A stretch of 9,590 nt of DNA from DAOTTW01 sp034437615 (lineage in GTDB: Bacteria; Chloroflexota; Anaerolineae; Aggregatilineales; Phototrophicaceae). Shown here piece after piece: positions 1 through 6,598 of the stretch. The translations under genes were made by a program, and so were the position numbers. Below the pieces are notes generated by a model. The model worked only from the letters and a program-made list of their open reading frames with translations, had not been told where the DNA came from and ran no database searches. The first letter of the stretch is position 1. The number at the start of each line of letters is the position of its first letter. The stretch lies in assembly GCA_034437615.1 (NCBI GenBank), contig DAOTTW010000210.1:1-9590 (forward strand), written 5' to 3'.

Positions 1-83
1 GCCCCGGACAGGTCAGTGCCCTGTCCCTACAGGGTCGCAATTATTCACAACAGGTCTGTAGGGACGCGCCACTGGTGCGTCCG
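1..83. repeat. Head-to-head pair of palindromic GTAGGGAC-type repeats
   Basis: Two short palindromic units face each other. The left unit (1-34) has the stem GGACAGG (6-12) pairing with CCTGTCC (20-26), followed by CTACAGGG. The right unit (57-83) starts TGTAGGGAC and forms GGACGCGCC (62-70) / GGTGCGTCC (74-82), a 9-bp stem with one G-T pair and a 3-base loop. Both have the form GGAC-tip-GTCC plus a flanking CTAC/GTAG. The same paired arrangement recurs at 6391-6456, and a degenerate single copy lies at 8151-8176. The stem tips differ between copies while base pairing is kept. I see no transposase. They look like a REP/MITE-like dispersed intergenic repeat family. Confidence 0.75.
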
Positions 84-150
84 CCACACAGGAACAACGA
101 AAAACCAAATATCTACCCCTGTAAACTGTCCCACCATACCCAGACAACAA

Positions 151-188
151 TGGAGATGGGGAGGCAGGCCGTTCAAAGCCCCTCTCCA
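151..188. other. Bulged stem-loop in the upstream non-coding region
   Basis: TGGAGA (151-156) and GGGG (158-161) pair with CCCC (179-182) and TCTCCA (183-188), giving ten base pairs with a single bulged T and a loop of about 17 bases. No T-run follows on either side, so it is not a canonical intrinsic terminator. It does not carry the GTAGGGAC core of the neighbouring repeats. Its role is unknown. Confidence 0.45.
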
Positions 189-290
189 TGATGTACGAAC
201 AACGTCTATATTACAAAAAGCGCATCATAAAACCAGGGCTACAACGTCCACATTTAACCTTGCGTAACGGGTTTTACTTCGCTAAGCTCA

Positions 291-318
291 TTGTATAACC
301 TAAAACGTAATGTATAGC
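291..318 (+). promoter_or_regulatory. Weak candidate sigma70-type promoter for the P-type ATPase
   Basis: TTGTAT (291-296) and TATAGC (313-318) are separated by 16 bases in the AT-rich stretch upstream of the ATPase. Each hexamer matches consensus only partly. TAAGAT at 320-325 is an alternative -10. The call rests mostly on position. Confidence 0.22.
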
Positions 319-371
319 GTAAGATAAAGCCTGTAGCAGCATAAAATGGGGCTTCTTGTGGCCCTGTTTTC

Positions 372-376
372 GAGGA
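372..376 (+). promoter_or_regulatory. Ribosome-binding site that sets the ATPase start
   Basis: GAGGA ends nine bases before the ATG at 386. That favours this ATG over the in-frame TTG at 356, which has no Shine-Dalgarno match, and the ATG at 377, which abuts the GAGGA. Confidence 0.6.
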
Positions 377-385
377 ATGTGCGCC

Positions 386-2560
386 ATGCTGAACCCGATT
401 AAATCTTTGCGCAAGCCCAGAGCCGATCTAGCCAGACAATTGACCGCGCCCAGCACACGCAGCAGGCCCTCTGTCAACAGGGCACTTCAGCGCGTTCGCC
501 GCTCGCCTTTCCTGAATCCACGCTACCGCACGCTGTCTGAGCAGTTAATCACAGACCCAACCTACAACCAGTACAGCGCCAGTTACCTGCGCATGACGCA
601 AAGCATCAACCGCAGCCTGCTGGCCCTGAGCATCGCTATTGTGGGTGAGTTATTCTACCCACCGCTGCTGCTGGTTGCCATCGGGATTGTGCTCTATCGC
701 TTCATACAAATCCCACTACGGGCCTTGCATAAGCTGCGTCAGGGTGAATTTGACGTGGACCTGATTTCATCGGTGACGGTCTTCGCGGGTATTCTGAGCG
801 GCTATGTAGTCGTGACGAGCTTTGTCGCGCTGGTGTTCTTCTATGCGCTGCGTGCCACACTGCGCGTCAAGGGCGATATTCAAAGCCAGATGGTGAACGT
901 GTTCAAGCAGCAACCGCTGTTCGTGTGGGTTTTGCAGGATGGCGAGGAGCGCGAACGGCCCTTCAGGGCGCTGCAAGCGGGCGATGTGGTGGTCGTCTCC
1001 GCAGGCAATGTCATCCCGGCAGATGGTAGGGTGATTGACGGCTATGCGGCGGTCGATCAGCAAGCGCTGACGGGCGAATCGCAGCCGACTGAGCGCGGCA
1101 TCGGGGAGACGGTATTTGCATCGACGGTGGTGATCTCTGGCAAGCTATATATCGACGTGGCCAGCGCGGGTGAGGATACCAAAGTCGCGCAGATTGGCCG
1201 CATCCTCAATCAATCCGTCAAGAAAAAATCCGAGGTCATGCTGAAATCCGAGACGATCTCGAATCGCTCCGTACTGCCGACGCTGTTGGTGGCGGCGGCG
1301 CTGCTGCCTTTTGTCAGCCTGGCCGGGTCGTTTGCGCTGCTGACGAGCCACTTTCGTAAGCGCCCATCGCTATTTGTGTCGGTCTTGCTGCTGAATTACT
1401 TCAGCATCCTCTCGCAGAATCGCATCCTGGTGAAAGATGGCCGAGCGCTGGATGTGTTGGCCGATGTCGATACGCTGGTTTTCGATAAGACGGGCACGCT
1501 GACGACCACACAGCCGCACGTCTACGATGTGCACACCGTTGGCGACTACACTCAGGATGAGGTGCTGCGTTTGGCCGCCGCCGCAGAGCAACGCCAGAAT
1601 CACCCTATTGCGCTGGCCATTTTGGAAGCGGCAGAAGTGCGCGGCGTCACAGTGCCGAAGATCGAAAGCGTGAATTACGAAATCGGCTTCGGGCTGGATG
1701 TGGCGCTGGCGGGCCAGCATTTGCGCGTCGGCAGCCATCGCTTTATCGAGCGCGAAAATATCGCTATACCGCCACACATCGCAGAAGCCGAGGCACAGGC
1801 GCACTCAGACGGCAATACGCTGATTCTGGTTGCGCTGGGTGATAGGCTGATCGGTGGGCTGGAATTGATGTCTACATTACGGCCAGAAGCGCGTGATGTC
1901 GTCGCAGAGTTGCATCAGCTTGGCATCAAAGAGACCATCATTATCTCCGGTGACCATGAGCAACCCACGCGCAACCTGAGCCAGCGCATCGGCATCGACA
2001 CCTACTATGCAGAGACGCTGCCACAGGAGAAGGCAACCATCATCGAGGCGCTAATCGCACAGGGGCGCGTCGTCTGCTATGTGGGTGATGGTATCAACGA
2101 CGCCATCGCGCTACAAACCGCGCAGGTATCCGTATCGCTGAGCGGTGCATCAACCGTCGCGACGGACGCGGCACAGGTGATCCTGCTAGATGAAAGCCTG
2201 GCGCAGTTGCCGACTTTCTTTGTGTATGGCCGCGAGTATGATCGTCTGTCGAATGGGCTTGTATATACGATTATCGGCCTGGGTGTGGTCGGCATGAGCA
2301 CGGCTGTATTGCCTGCTGCTATCACCTATTCGGTGGCGATTACCGTGCTGAGCCTGGGCTTCGGTCTGGCCGGGTCCACTGCGCCGCTGTTCTTCTATAT
2401 GCGCCGCAAAGCACGGGAACAGGCACAGCTTGCCTTCGGGTCAGCAGACGCAGCCAGCCTAGCCGCCGATAGCAGCGCAGGTGATGCGGCCCCGGCACGC
2501 CTGACGGAAAGCGACGCCGATGCTGATCGTCCCCCGGCGCGCCTGGTCGATCAGGCTTAA
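386..2560 (+). CDS. P-type ATPase, P1B-like but lacking the CPC metal site
   Basis: A membrane pump of the P-type ATPase family, 724 residues from the ATG at 386. Seen: actuator motif TGES (229-232), phosphorylation motif DKTGTLT with Asp367, an HP dipeptide (406-407) typical of the P1B nucleotide domain, a GxG (434-436), SGD (521-523, equivalent to TGD), and the hinge GDGIND (567-572). Hydrophobic segments lie at about 77-106, 128-155, 295-320, 328-344 and 624-672. The order and the HP motif match P1B heavy-metal pumps. However, the helix before Asp367 has no CPC/SPC/TPC; the equivalent stretch reads KRPSLF. The protein has one cysteine (564) and no N-terminal metal-binding domain. Residues 1-76 are Arg/Pro-rich and the last ~50 are Ala/Asp-rich; both tails are probably cytosolic. 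Catalysis looks intact, but the transported ion cannot be inferred. The small membrane protein downstream is a possible partner. Confidence 0.88.
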   Translation: MLNPIKSLRKPRADLARQLTAPSTRSRPSVNRALQRVRRSPFLNPRYRTLSEQLITDPTYNQYSASYLRMTQSINRSLLALSIAIVGELFYPPLLLVAIGIVLYRFIQIPLRALHKLRQGEFDVDLISSVTVFAGILSGYVVVTSFVALVFFYALRATLRVKGDIQSQMVNVFKQQPLFVWVLQDGEERERPFRALQAGDVVVVSAGNVIPADGRVIDGYAAVDQQALTGESQPTERGIGETVFASTVVISGKLYIDVASAGEDTKVAQIGRILNQSVKKKSEVMLKSETISNRSVLPTLLVAAALLPFVSLAGSFALLTSHFRKRPSLFVSVLLLNYFSILSQNRILVKDGRALDVLADVDTLVFDKTGTLTTTQPHVYDVHTVGDYTQDEVLRLAAAAEQRQNHPIALAILEAAEVRGVTVPKIESVNYEIGFGLDVALAGQHLRVGSHRFIERENIAIPPHIAEAEAQAHSDGNTLILVALGDRLIGGLELMSTLRPEARDVVAELHQLGIKETIIISGDHEQPTRNLSQRIGIDTYYAETLPQEKATIIEALIAQGRVVCYVGDGINDAIALQTAQVSVSLSGASTVATDAAQVILLDESLAQLPTFFVYGREYDRLSNGLVYTIIGLGVVGMSTAVLPAAITYSVAITVLSLGFGLAGSTAPLFFYMRRKAREQAQLAFGSADAASLAADSSAGDAAPARLTESDADADRPPARLVDQA

Positions 2561-2700
2561 GGTGTAGGAGTGAATCTTGATTGCGGCTGTAAGAGCAAGC
2601 ATAATATGCGTAGGCCGGGGCGCGATTTACCTCTGGCCTGCATTATCCGATAGTTGGATTCGCAGTTGGATGATAACAACAACGATAGGGAAAAACCTTT

Positions 2701-3102
2701 ATGCAAGCGATGCCCACCCTTGACCGCATGATGGAGCGTATCTTATTCGTTAGCCCACAGGTTGACGAGCCAGTGAGCGACACCCCAGACGAAAACGCCC
2801 GTAGCGCACAAAATGCGCTGAGCTTTTCGCTGCTGTTTTCCGGTGTGCGTTGCGTTTTGCAATACGCCGTGCTGCCCTTCATCCTGCCGATTATTGGTAT
2901 CGCAGCCGACGCAGCGATACCGCTGCTGCTCATCATTAACGTTGCCGCGATTGTGTCGATTGTCTTCAGCTTGCGGCGCTTCTGGCGCATCCGTTATGCG
3001 CACCGCTGGACGTATCTGGTCGTCGCCACTGTCGGCTTAACTCTGCTCACGGTATTCTTGTGGATGGATGTGCAGGCGCTGCATACATTGGGCGCAGCTT
3101 AG
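2701..3102 (+). CDS. Small three-helix membrane protein of unknown function
   Basis: A 133-residue protein with a hydrophilic acidic N-terminus (1-38) and three predicted membrane helices at about 41-66, 71-91 and 103-121. The pattern SGVRC...LP..LP..G in the first helix region and the SLRRFWR loop (90-96) look conserved. I recall similar uncharacterised membrane proteins in actinobacteria and related phyla, but no assigned function. The ATG at 2701 is preceded by AGGG (2687-2690) at a spacing of 10; the ATG at 2710 is an alternative. It lies 140 bases after the ATPase in the same direction, with no clear terminator between, so co-transcription is possible. Codon use resembles its neighbours, and two longer minus-strand frames across it look like shadows. 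I would not assign a function. Confidence 0.75.
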   Translation: MQAMPTLDRMMERILFVSPQVDEPVSDTPDENARSAQNALSFSLLFSGVRCVLQYAVLPFILPIIGIAADAAIPLLLIINVAAIVSIVFSLRRFWRIRYAHRWTYLVVATVGLTLLTVFLWMDVQALHTLGAA

Positions 3103-3133
3103 GTCCTGTTGACGTTTGTGAGATTTGACCTAA
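3099..3133. terminator. Inverted repeat between convergent genes, possible weak terminator
   Basis: TTAGGTC (3099-3105, overlapping the stop codon of the small membrane protein) is perfectly repeated inverted as GACCTAA (3127-3133) with a 21-base loop. It sits between two convergent genes, where a bidirectional terminator would be expected. The stem is only 7 bp, AT-containing, and lacks a T-run, so this is a position-based guess. Confidence 0.25.
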
Positions 3134-3147
3134 GAACGGTGTCTATC

Positions 3148-4545
3148 TCAGGTGTCTATTTCGGGCGTGACGATGGGTAGACGGATGATGAACCGCGTCT
3201 GTCCGGGTTGTGATTGCACTTCAATCGTGCCGTTGTGCTCGCTGATAATGCGATAGCTGAGTTCCAGGCCCATGCCTGTGCCCTCACCGACGCCCTTTGT
3301 GGTGTAGAACGGCTCGAAGATGCGCGGTAAGACATCTTCCGGTATGCCAGAACCGTTGTCCGTGATTTCGACCATCACGAAGCCCTGTTCATCGCGGGTG
3401 GTGATCGTAAGCTGGCCCTGGCCCTCGGTGGCGTCTACGGCGTTGTCGATGATATTGGTGAACACCTGGTTGAGTTCGCCGCCGCGCCCGGTAATCTGTG
3501 GCAGATTCGGGTCTAGTTGGCGCACGACCTGCATATCCTTGACGCGGTAGTGCATCACCTTGAGCGTATTCACCAGATTCTCGTTGATGTCCACGTTTTG
3601 CGTCGGTGCGCGGTCCATGTAGGTATAGGATTTGACGGCCTTCACCAATTCCGAGATGCGTTCTGTGCTGTTTTCGATCTCATCCAGCAGCATAGCGACA
3701 TTCAAGCCATTGCAGGCCCAGTGCAGAATATCCCCGACGGCGTGCTGTGGTAGGTCGCTGACGAACTCTCGCATGTTATCCGCTGTGATGCCTGCTGCGA
3801 CGAAAACGGGTGCAATATCCCAGCCGTCCTCTACGCCGAGTTCATCCAGATAATCCGCAATTTCTTCTTCACGGTCGGCCTGTTCCAATGGCGAGAGGAT
3901 GGGTGCATCGGGCACACGCGCAATCACGTTTTTCTGCATGGCGATCAGCGTCGTGATCTGCTCGCCTGTCATGCCGATCTCGGACAGTTTCAGCGTGCGC
4001 ACCTGTAGACCGGGCAGTTGTTCATCCAGGCTATGCGTTGCGCGGCGTGCAGCCGATGCCGGGTTGTTCAGTTCATGCGCCAGACCAGCAGACAGCTTGC
4101 CAAGCGCGGCCATTTTTTCCTGCTGTGCGCTGATGTTGGAGGTGCCTACCAGACGTTCACCCGCCGTCGCCAGCACACGGCTTGCGAATGTGGGCGCGTT
4201 GGCAAACGTCAAGCGGAAATGCGCCACATCCAACACCATCAGGCGTACAGGTGAGATAGCGCGGGCTGTCACCGCCGAAGGCTGCTGCTGCAAGATGGCG
4301 ATTTCGCCGCCCATGATGCCTGCTGGCGTCGTGCCGAGTACCACGTGTTGGCCGTTGATGCTGCGCGTTACCTGAAGCTCGCCCTCCAACACCACGTAGT
4401 AGCCAGCAGGCGGCACGCCCTCCTCAAAGTAAGCATCGCCTACGGCCAGCGATACCTCTGTGCTGTTTTCAATTAACCATGTGACCTCGGCTTCTGGCAA
4501 ATCTTGAAACAGCGGAAAATCCGCGAGTGTGGTTGCAGTCAACAT
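3148..4545 (-). CDS. Soluble histidine kinase with N-terminal cNMP-binding-like domain
   Basis: A 465-residue sensor kinase without membrane helices or signal peptide, so cytosolic. Residues about 9-115 form a cyclic-nucleotide-binding-like barrel (YYVVLEGELQV at 49-59, GEIAIL at 80-85). The phospho-acceptor is His157 in the H-box LSAGLAHELNNP. The ATPase domain shows the N-box (Asn364, Asn368), G1 box DNGSG (396-400), F-box FEPF (410-413) and G2 box GTGMGL (422-427), so autokinase activity should be intact. Two oddities: the cAMP-phosphate-binding Arg of CRP-type barrels is replaced by Pro (position 89), and about 100 extra residues (roughly 178-280) separate the two helices after the H-box. 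It starts 60 bases after the REC-flavoprotein gene on the same strand and is almost certainly its cognate kinase. The start ATG has only a weak AGAAAG upstream. Confidence 0.9.
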   Translation of the reverse strand: MLTATTLADFPLFQDLPEAEVTWLIENSTEVSLAVGDAYFEEGVPPAGYYVVLEGELQVTRSINGQHVVLGTTPAGIMGGEIAILQQQPSAVTARAISPVRLMVLDVAHFRLTFANAPTFASRVLATAGERLVGTSNISAQQEKMAALGKLSAGLAHELNNPASAARRATHSLDEQLPGLQVRTLKLSEIGMTGEQITTLIAMQKNVIARVPDAPILSPLEQADREEEIADYLDELGVEDGWDIAPVFVAAGITADNMREFVSDLPQHAVGDILHWACNGLNVAMLLDEIENSTERISELVKAVKSYTYMDRAPTQNVDINENLVNTLKVMHYRVKDMQVVRQLDPNLPQITGRGGELNQVFTNIIDNAVDATEGQGQLTITTRDEQGFVMVEITDNGSGIPEDVLPRIFEPFYTTKGVGEGTGMGLELSYRIISEHNGTIEVQSQPGQTRFIIRLPIVTPEIDT

Positions 4546-4562
4546 GTGTTTTTCTTTCTGTT

Positions 4563-4602
4563 TATGCGGTCTATGCAGTCTATGCAGTCTATGCAGTCTA
4601 TG
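4563..4602. repeat. Four-copy 9-bp tandem repeat between response regulator and kinase
   Basis: TATGCAGTC is repeated at 4572-4580, 4581-4589 and 4590-4598, with one variant copy (TATGCGGTC, 4563-4571) and a partial copy (TATG, 4599-4602). On the transcribed strand it reads GACTGCATA. It fills most of the 60-base gap between the stop of the upstream minus-strand gene and the start of the kinase gene. It lies just upstream of the weak kinase ribosome-binding site. It is a simple direct repeat that could vary in copy number by slippage. Confidence 0.9.
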
Positions 4603-4605
4603 TTT

Positions 4606-6273
4606 TTATAGATTGGCCAGATGATTATGCACAAATTGTACGGCAATGGAGCCTTCACCGACAGCGGACGCCACGCGCTTGACGGATTGTGAGCGCACAT
4701 CCCCGACAGCAAACACACCGGGCACGCTGCTTTCTAGCAGGTAGGGCGCACGCTTGAGCGTCCAGCTTTTCGGCAGGCGGCCATCTTTGCCGCGTAGCTG
4801 TTCGCCTGTATGGATGAAGCCGCGTTCGTCGCGCAGGAGCACGCCATCAAGCCAATCAGTACGCGGTGTCGCGCCGATAAAGACAAACACGGCGGTTGCG
4901 TCCACATTTGTCTGCTCGTTGGTCTGATTGTCGATGGTGGTTACGCCTTGCAGATGCGTTTCGCCGTGCAAGTCTACAATTTCGGTGTTGGGCTGCACCT
5001 CGATATTCTCGATGTCGCGGATGCGCTCTACGAGATACATCGACATTTTGGCCTCTAGTGAGCCGCCACGCACGAGAATGAGCACTTTTTTGGCAAAGCT
5101 AGCCAGATAGATCGCTGCCTGTCCTGCGGAGTTACCCGCGCCGACGACCATCACGGTTTCATTAGAGCAGGCGCTTGCTTCCGTCAGCGATGCGCCGTAA
5201 TAGACGCCGCGCCCCTCTAATTCTGTCGCGTTGGGGGCCTGCAATTTGCGGTAAGCCAGGCCGACGGAAATCACCAGCGCGTGTGATGTGATCTGCTTGC
5301 CATCGGCCAGCGTCAGCACGCGGTAGGGGCCATCAATATCCATGCGGGTTGCCTCTTGTGGCGAGATGATTTCTACGCCGAAGCGACGTGCCTGTGTGGT
5401 TGCGCGTCGTGCCAGATCGCTGCCGGATAAGCCCGCCGGAAAGCCCAGGTAATTTTCGATGCGGGAGCTTGTGCCAGCCTGTCCGCCGGTTGCCTCGCGC
5501 TCGATTAGCACCGTGCGCAGCCCCTCCGACGCGCCATAGACCGCTGCCGCCAGCCCCGCAGGGCCGCCGCCGATGATGGCCAGATCGTAAAAATCGCTGC
5601 TGGCCTCGGTGTGCAGGCCCATCTTCTGCGCGATGTCCGCTGTGGTGGGCTGTGAGGCGGTTGCGCCATCCGGGTAGATGACGAAGGGCAGCGCGGAGGC
5701 ATCCACCTGATGCTGTGCCATCGTTGTCTCTGCTTGCGGGTTTTGTTCGATGTCCAGATACAGGTAGGGCACGTGATTACGCGCCAGAAAATCCTTCAGC
5801 GCGTAGGCTTGCGGTAGCCACTGATGGCCCACGACGCGCACACCGTCGAACTCTGGGCGGTAGTTGGCCTGCCAATCATCGAGCAGGTCATCAATCACCG
5901 GGTAAAGCTGTTCTTCGGGCGGGTCCCAGGGCTTGAGCAAGTAGTGATGTACTTCGGCGCTGTTGATGGCTTCAATGGCGGCGTCCGTGTCGGCGTAGGC
6001 GGTCAAGAGCACACGCTTGGCGTCCGGGTAGTATTCACGCGCCTGCACCAGAAATTCCACGCCGCCCATTTTGGGCATACGCTGGTCGCTCAGGAAGAGG
6101 GCCACGGGGGTACGGCGCTGGCGCAATTCGCGCAGGGTTTCCAGCGCAGTCGCGCCATCGTCGGCGCGCATGATGCGGTAGGTTTTGCCATAGCGTGAGC
6201 GCATGTCGCGGTTAATGGCGGCGAGTACGCTGGCATCGTCGTCTATGGTGAAGATGATCGGTCGGGTTGACAT
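4606..6273 (-). CDS. Response regulator fused to a TrxR-like flavoprotein
   Basis: A 555-residue cytosolic fusion in three parts. (1) Receiver domain, about 1-130: acidic pocket Asp11-Asp13, phospho-acceptor Asp63 in SDQRMP, Thr91, and Lys114 in LLKPW. (2) A thioredoxin/glutaredoxin-like fold, about 143-205, with the expected cis-Pro region (LPFVIYPDG) but no CxxC. (3) A pyridine-nucleotide-disulfide oxidoreductase resembling thioredoxin reductase, 228-555: FAD motif GGGPAG (235-240), ATGGQA (261-266), NAD(P)H motif GAGNSAG (378-384) and C-terminal FAD motif GVFAVGD (519-525). The TrxR redox CxxC is absent; the equivalent site reads GASL (360-363), and the only cysteine is Cys369. NCBI-type annotation calls this architecture fused response regulator/thioredoxin-disulfide reductase. 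Flavin and NAD(P)H binding are well supported; disulfide reduction is not. The start is the ATG at 6273 with GGAG five bases upstream. It is the first gene of an operon with the downstream kinase. Confidence 0.9.
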   Translation of the reverse strand: MSTRPIIFTIDDDASVLAAINRDMRSRYGKTYRIMRADDGATALETLRELRQRRTPVALFLSDQRMPKMGGVEFLVQAREYYPDAKRVLLTAYADTDAAIEAINSAEVHHYLLKPWDPPEEQLYPVIDDLLDDWQANYRPEFDGVRVVGHQWLPQAYALKDFLARNHVPYLYLDIEQNPQAETTMAQHQVDASALPFVIYPDGATASQPTTADIAQKMGLHTEASSDFYDLAIIGGGPAGLAAAVYGASEGLRTVLIEREATGGQAGTSSRIENYLGFPAGLSGSDLARRATTQARRFGVEIISPQEATRMDIDGPYRVLTLADGKQITSHALVISVGLAYRKLQAPNATELEGRGVYYGASLTEASACSNETVMVVGAGNSAGQAAIYLASFAKKVLILVRGGSLEAKMSMYLVERIRDIENIEVQPNTEIVDLHGETHLQGVTTIDNQTNEQTNVDATAVFVFIGATPRTDWLDGVLLRDERGFIHTGEQLRGKDGRLPKSWTLKRAPYLLESSVPGVFAVGDVRSQSVKRVASAVGEGSIAVQFVHNHLANL

Positions 6274-6278
6274 GACGG

Positions 6279-6282
6279 CTCC
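6279..6282 (-). promoter_or_regulatory. Ribosome-binding site that sets the response-regulator start
   Basis: On the minus strand GGAG sits five bases before the ATG at 6273-6271. This start puts the receiver domain (first strand IIFTIDDD) right at the N-terminus, as is normal. The reading frame stays open to 6459, but the extra 62 residues are translated repeat DNA and match no part of a receiver. Confidence 0.8.
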
Positions 6283-6390
6283 GTCTGTGAGTCTGCGTCC
6301 TGATAGGTGTATCTGAATACAAATGATTATCGCTGATGATGTGCGCTGCTGCCACTCTACAAATTGGTGGGTAGGCAATGCGGCTGACGC

Positions 6391-6456
6391 CGCCCGGACA
6401 CCCAGAAGGGTGTCCCTACAGGGCATCTTTCGTAGGGACACGGCAAGCCGTGTCCG
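6391..6456. repeat. Second head-to-head pair of palindromic GTAGGGAC-type repeats
   Basis: The left unit has the stem GGACACCC (6396-6403) / GGGTGTCC (6408-6415) followed by CTACAGGG. The right unit has CGTAG, then GGACACGGC (6436-6444) / GCCGTGTCC (6447-6455), a perfect 9-bp stem with a two-base loop. The pair is arranged as at 1-83 but with a shorter spacer (7 bases rather than 22). The outer GGAC/GTCC and CTAC/GTAG parts are constant, while the inner stem bases change in a way that keeps pairing (CC/GG in one unit, GG/CC in the other). Confidence 0.85.
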
Positions 6457-6502
6457 CAAACCGTGTCAACTATTTTGTTGGGATGGCCTCAATCGGCGGT
6501 TT

Positions 6503-6530
6503 TTGACAATTCCCGTTTAAAAGCTATAAT
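6503..6530 (+). promoter_or_regulatory. Consensus sigma70-type promoter for the PHP gene
   Basis: A perfect TTGACA (6503-6508) and a perfect TATAAT (6525-6530) are separated by 16 bases, one less than optimal. Transcription would start near 6537, giving an untranslated leader of about 60 bases before the ATG at 6599. It is the only full-consensus promoter I see in the window. Confidence 0.75.
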
Positions 6531-6598
6531 GTAACGTGCCGGATGAGAAATAATGCTTTATGCAAGGCTTGATCTAAATACACTTTGATGAAGGTTTT

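Larger units (their letters stand above)
84..385. other. Non-coding leader before the P-type ATPase
   Basis: No convincing gene lies here. A plus-strand open frame from 16 to 267 runs through the palindromic repeats, has no ribosome-binding site, and gives a low-complexity translation resembling no family I know. The stretch holds one bulged stem-loop (151-188) and an AT-richer segment (about 255-345) where a promoter for the ATPase would be expected. Otherwise I see nothing recognisable. Confidence 0.6.
6274..6598. other. Divergent intergenic region
   Basis: This 325-base gap separates the minus-strand operon from the plus-strand PHP gene. It contains the minus-strand ribosome-binding site, a head-to-head palindromic repeat pair (6391-6456) preceded by a small stem GCGGC/GCCGC (6380-6393), and a strong plus-strand promoter (6503-6530) with a leader of about 60 bases. 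I could not find a convincing minus-strand promoter. Short open frames here run through the repeats and are not credible genes. Confidence 0.7.

Noticed and set aside
16..267. Plus-strand open frame of 83 codons near the left edge
   Set aside because: It runs through two palindromic repeats, lacks a ribosome-binding site, and its translation has no recognisable fold or composition of a real protein.
1370..1804. Minus-strand open frame of 144 codons
   Set aside because: It is antisense to the ATPase catalytic core (DKTGTLT and HP motifs), so it is a shadow of that gene.
2561..2700. Possible terminator or promoter between the ATPase and the small membrane protein
   Set aside because: The best stem (GTAGGCC/GGCCTGC) needs a G-T pair and has an 18-base loop with no T-run, and AT-rich hexamers here lack a paired -35 box.
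4563..4602. Tandem repeat as a CRISPR remnant or iteron
   Set aside because: The units are only 9 bp and directly adjacent with no spacers, and no replication or cas gene is nearby.
6274..6459. N-terminal extension of the response regulator from a TTG at 6459
   Set aside because: The extra 62 codons overlap the palindromic repeat, and the ATG at 6273 has a GGAG at good spacing and puts the receiver at the N-terminus.
6323..6520. Plus-strand open frame of 65 codons
   Set aside because: It crosses the second repeat pair and the consensus promoter and has no ribosome-binding site.
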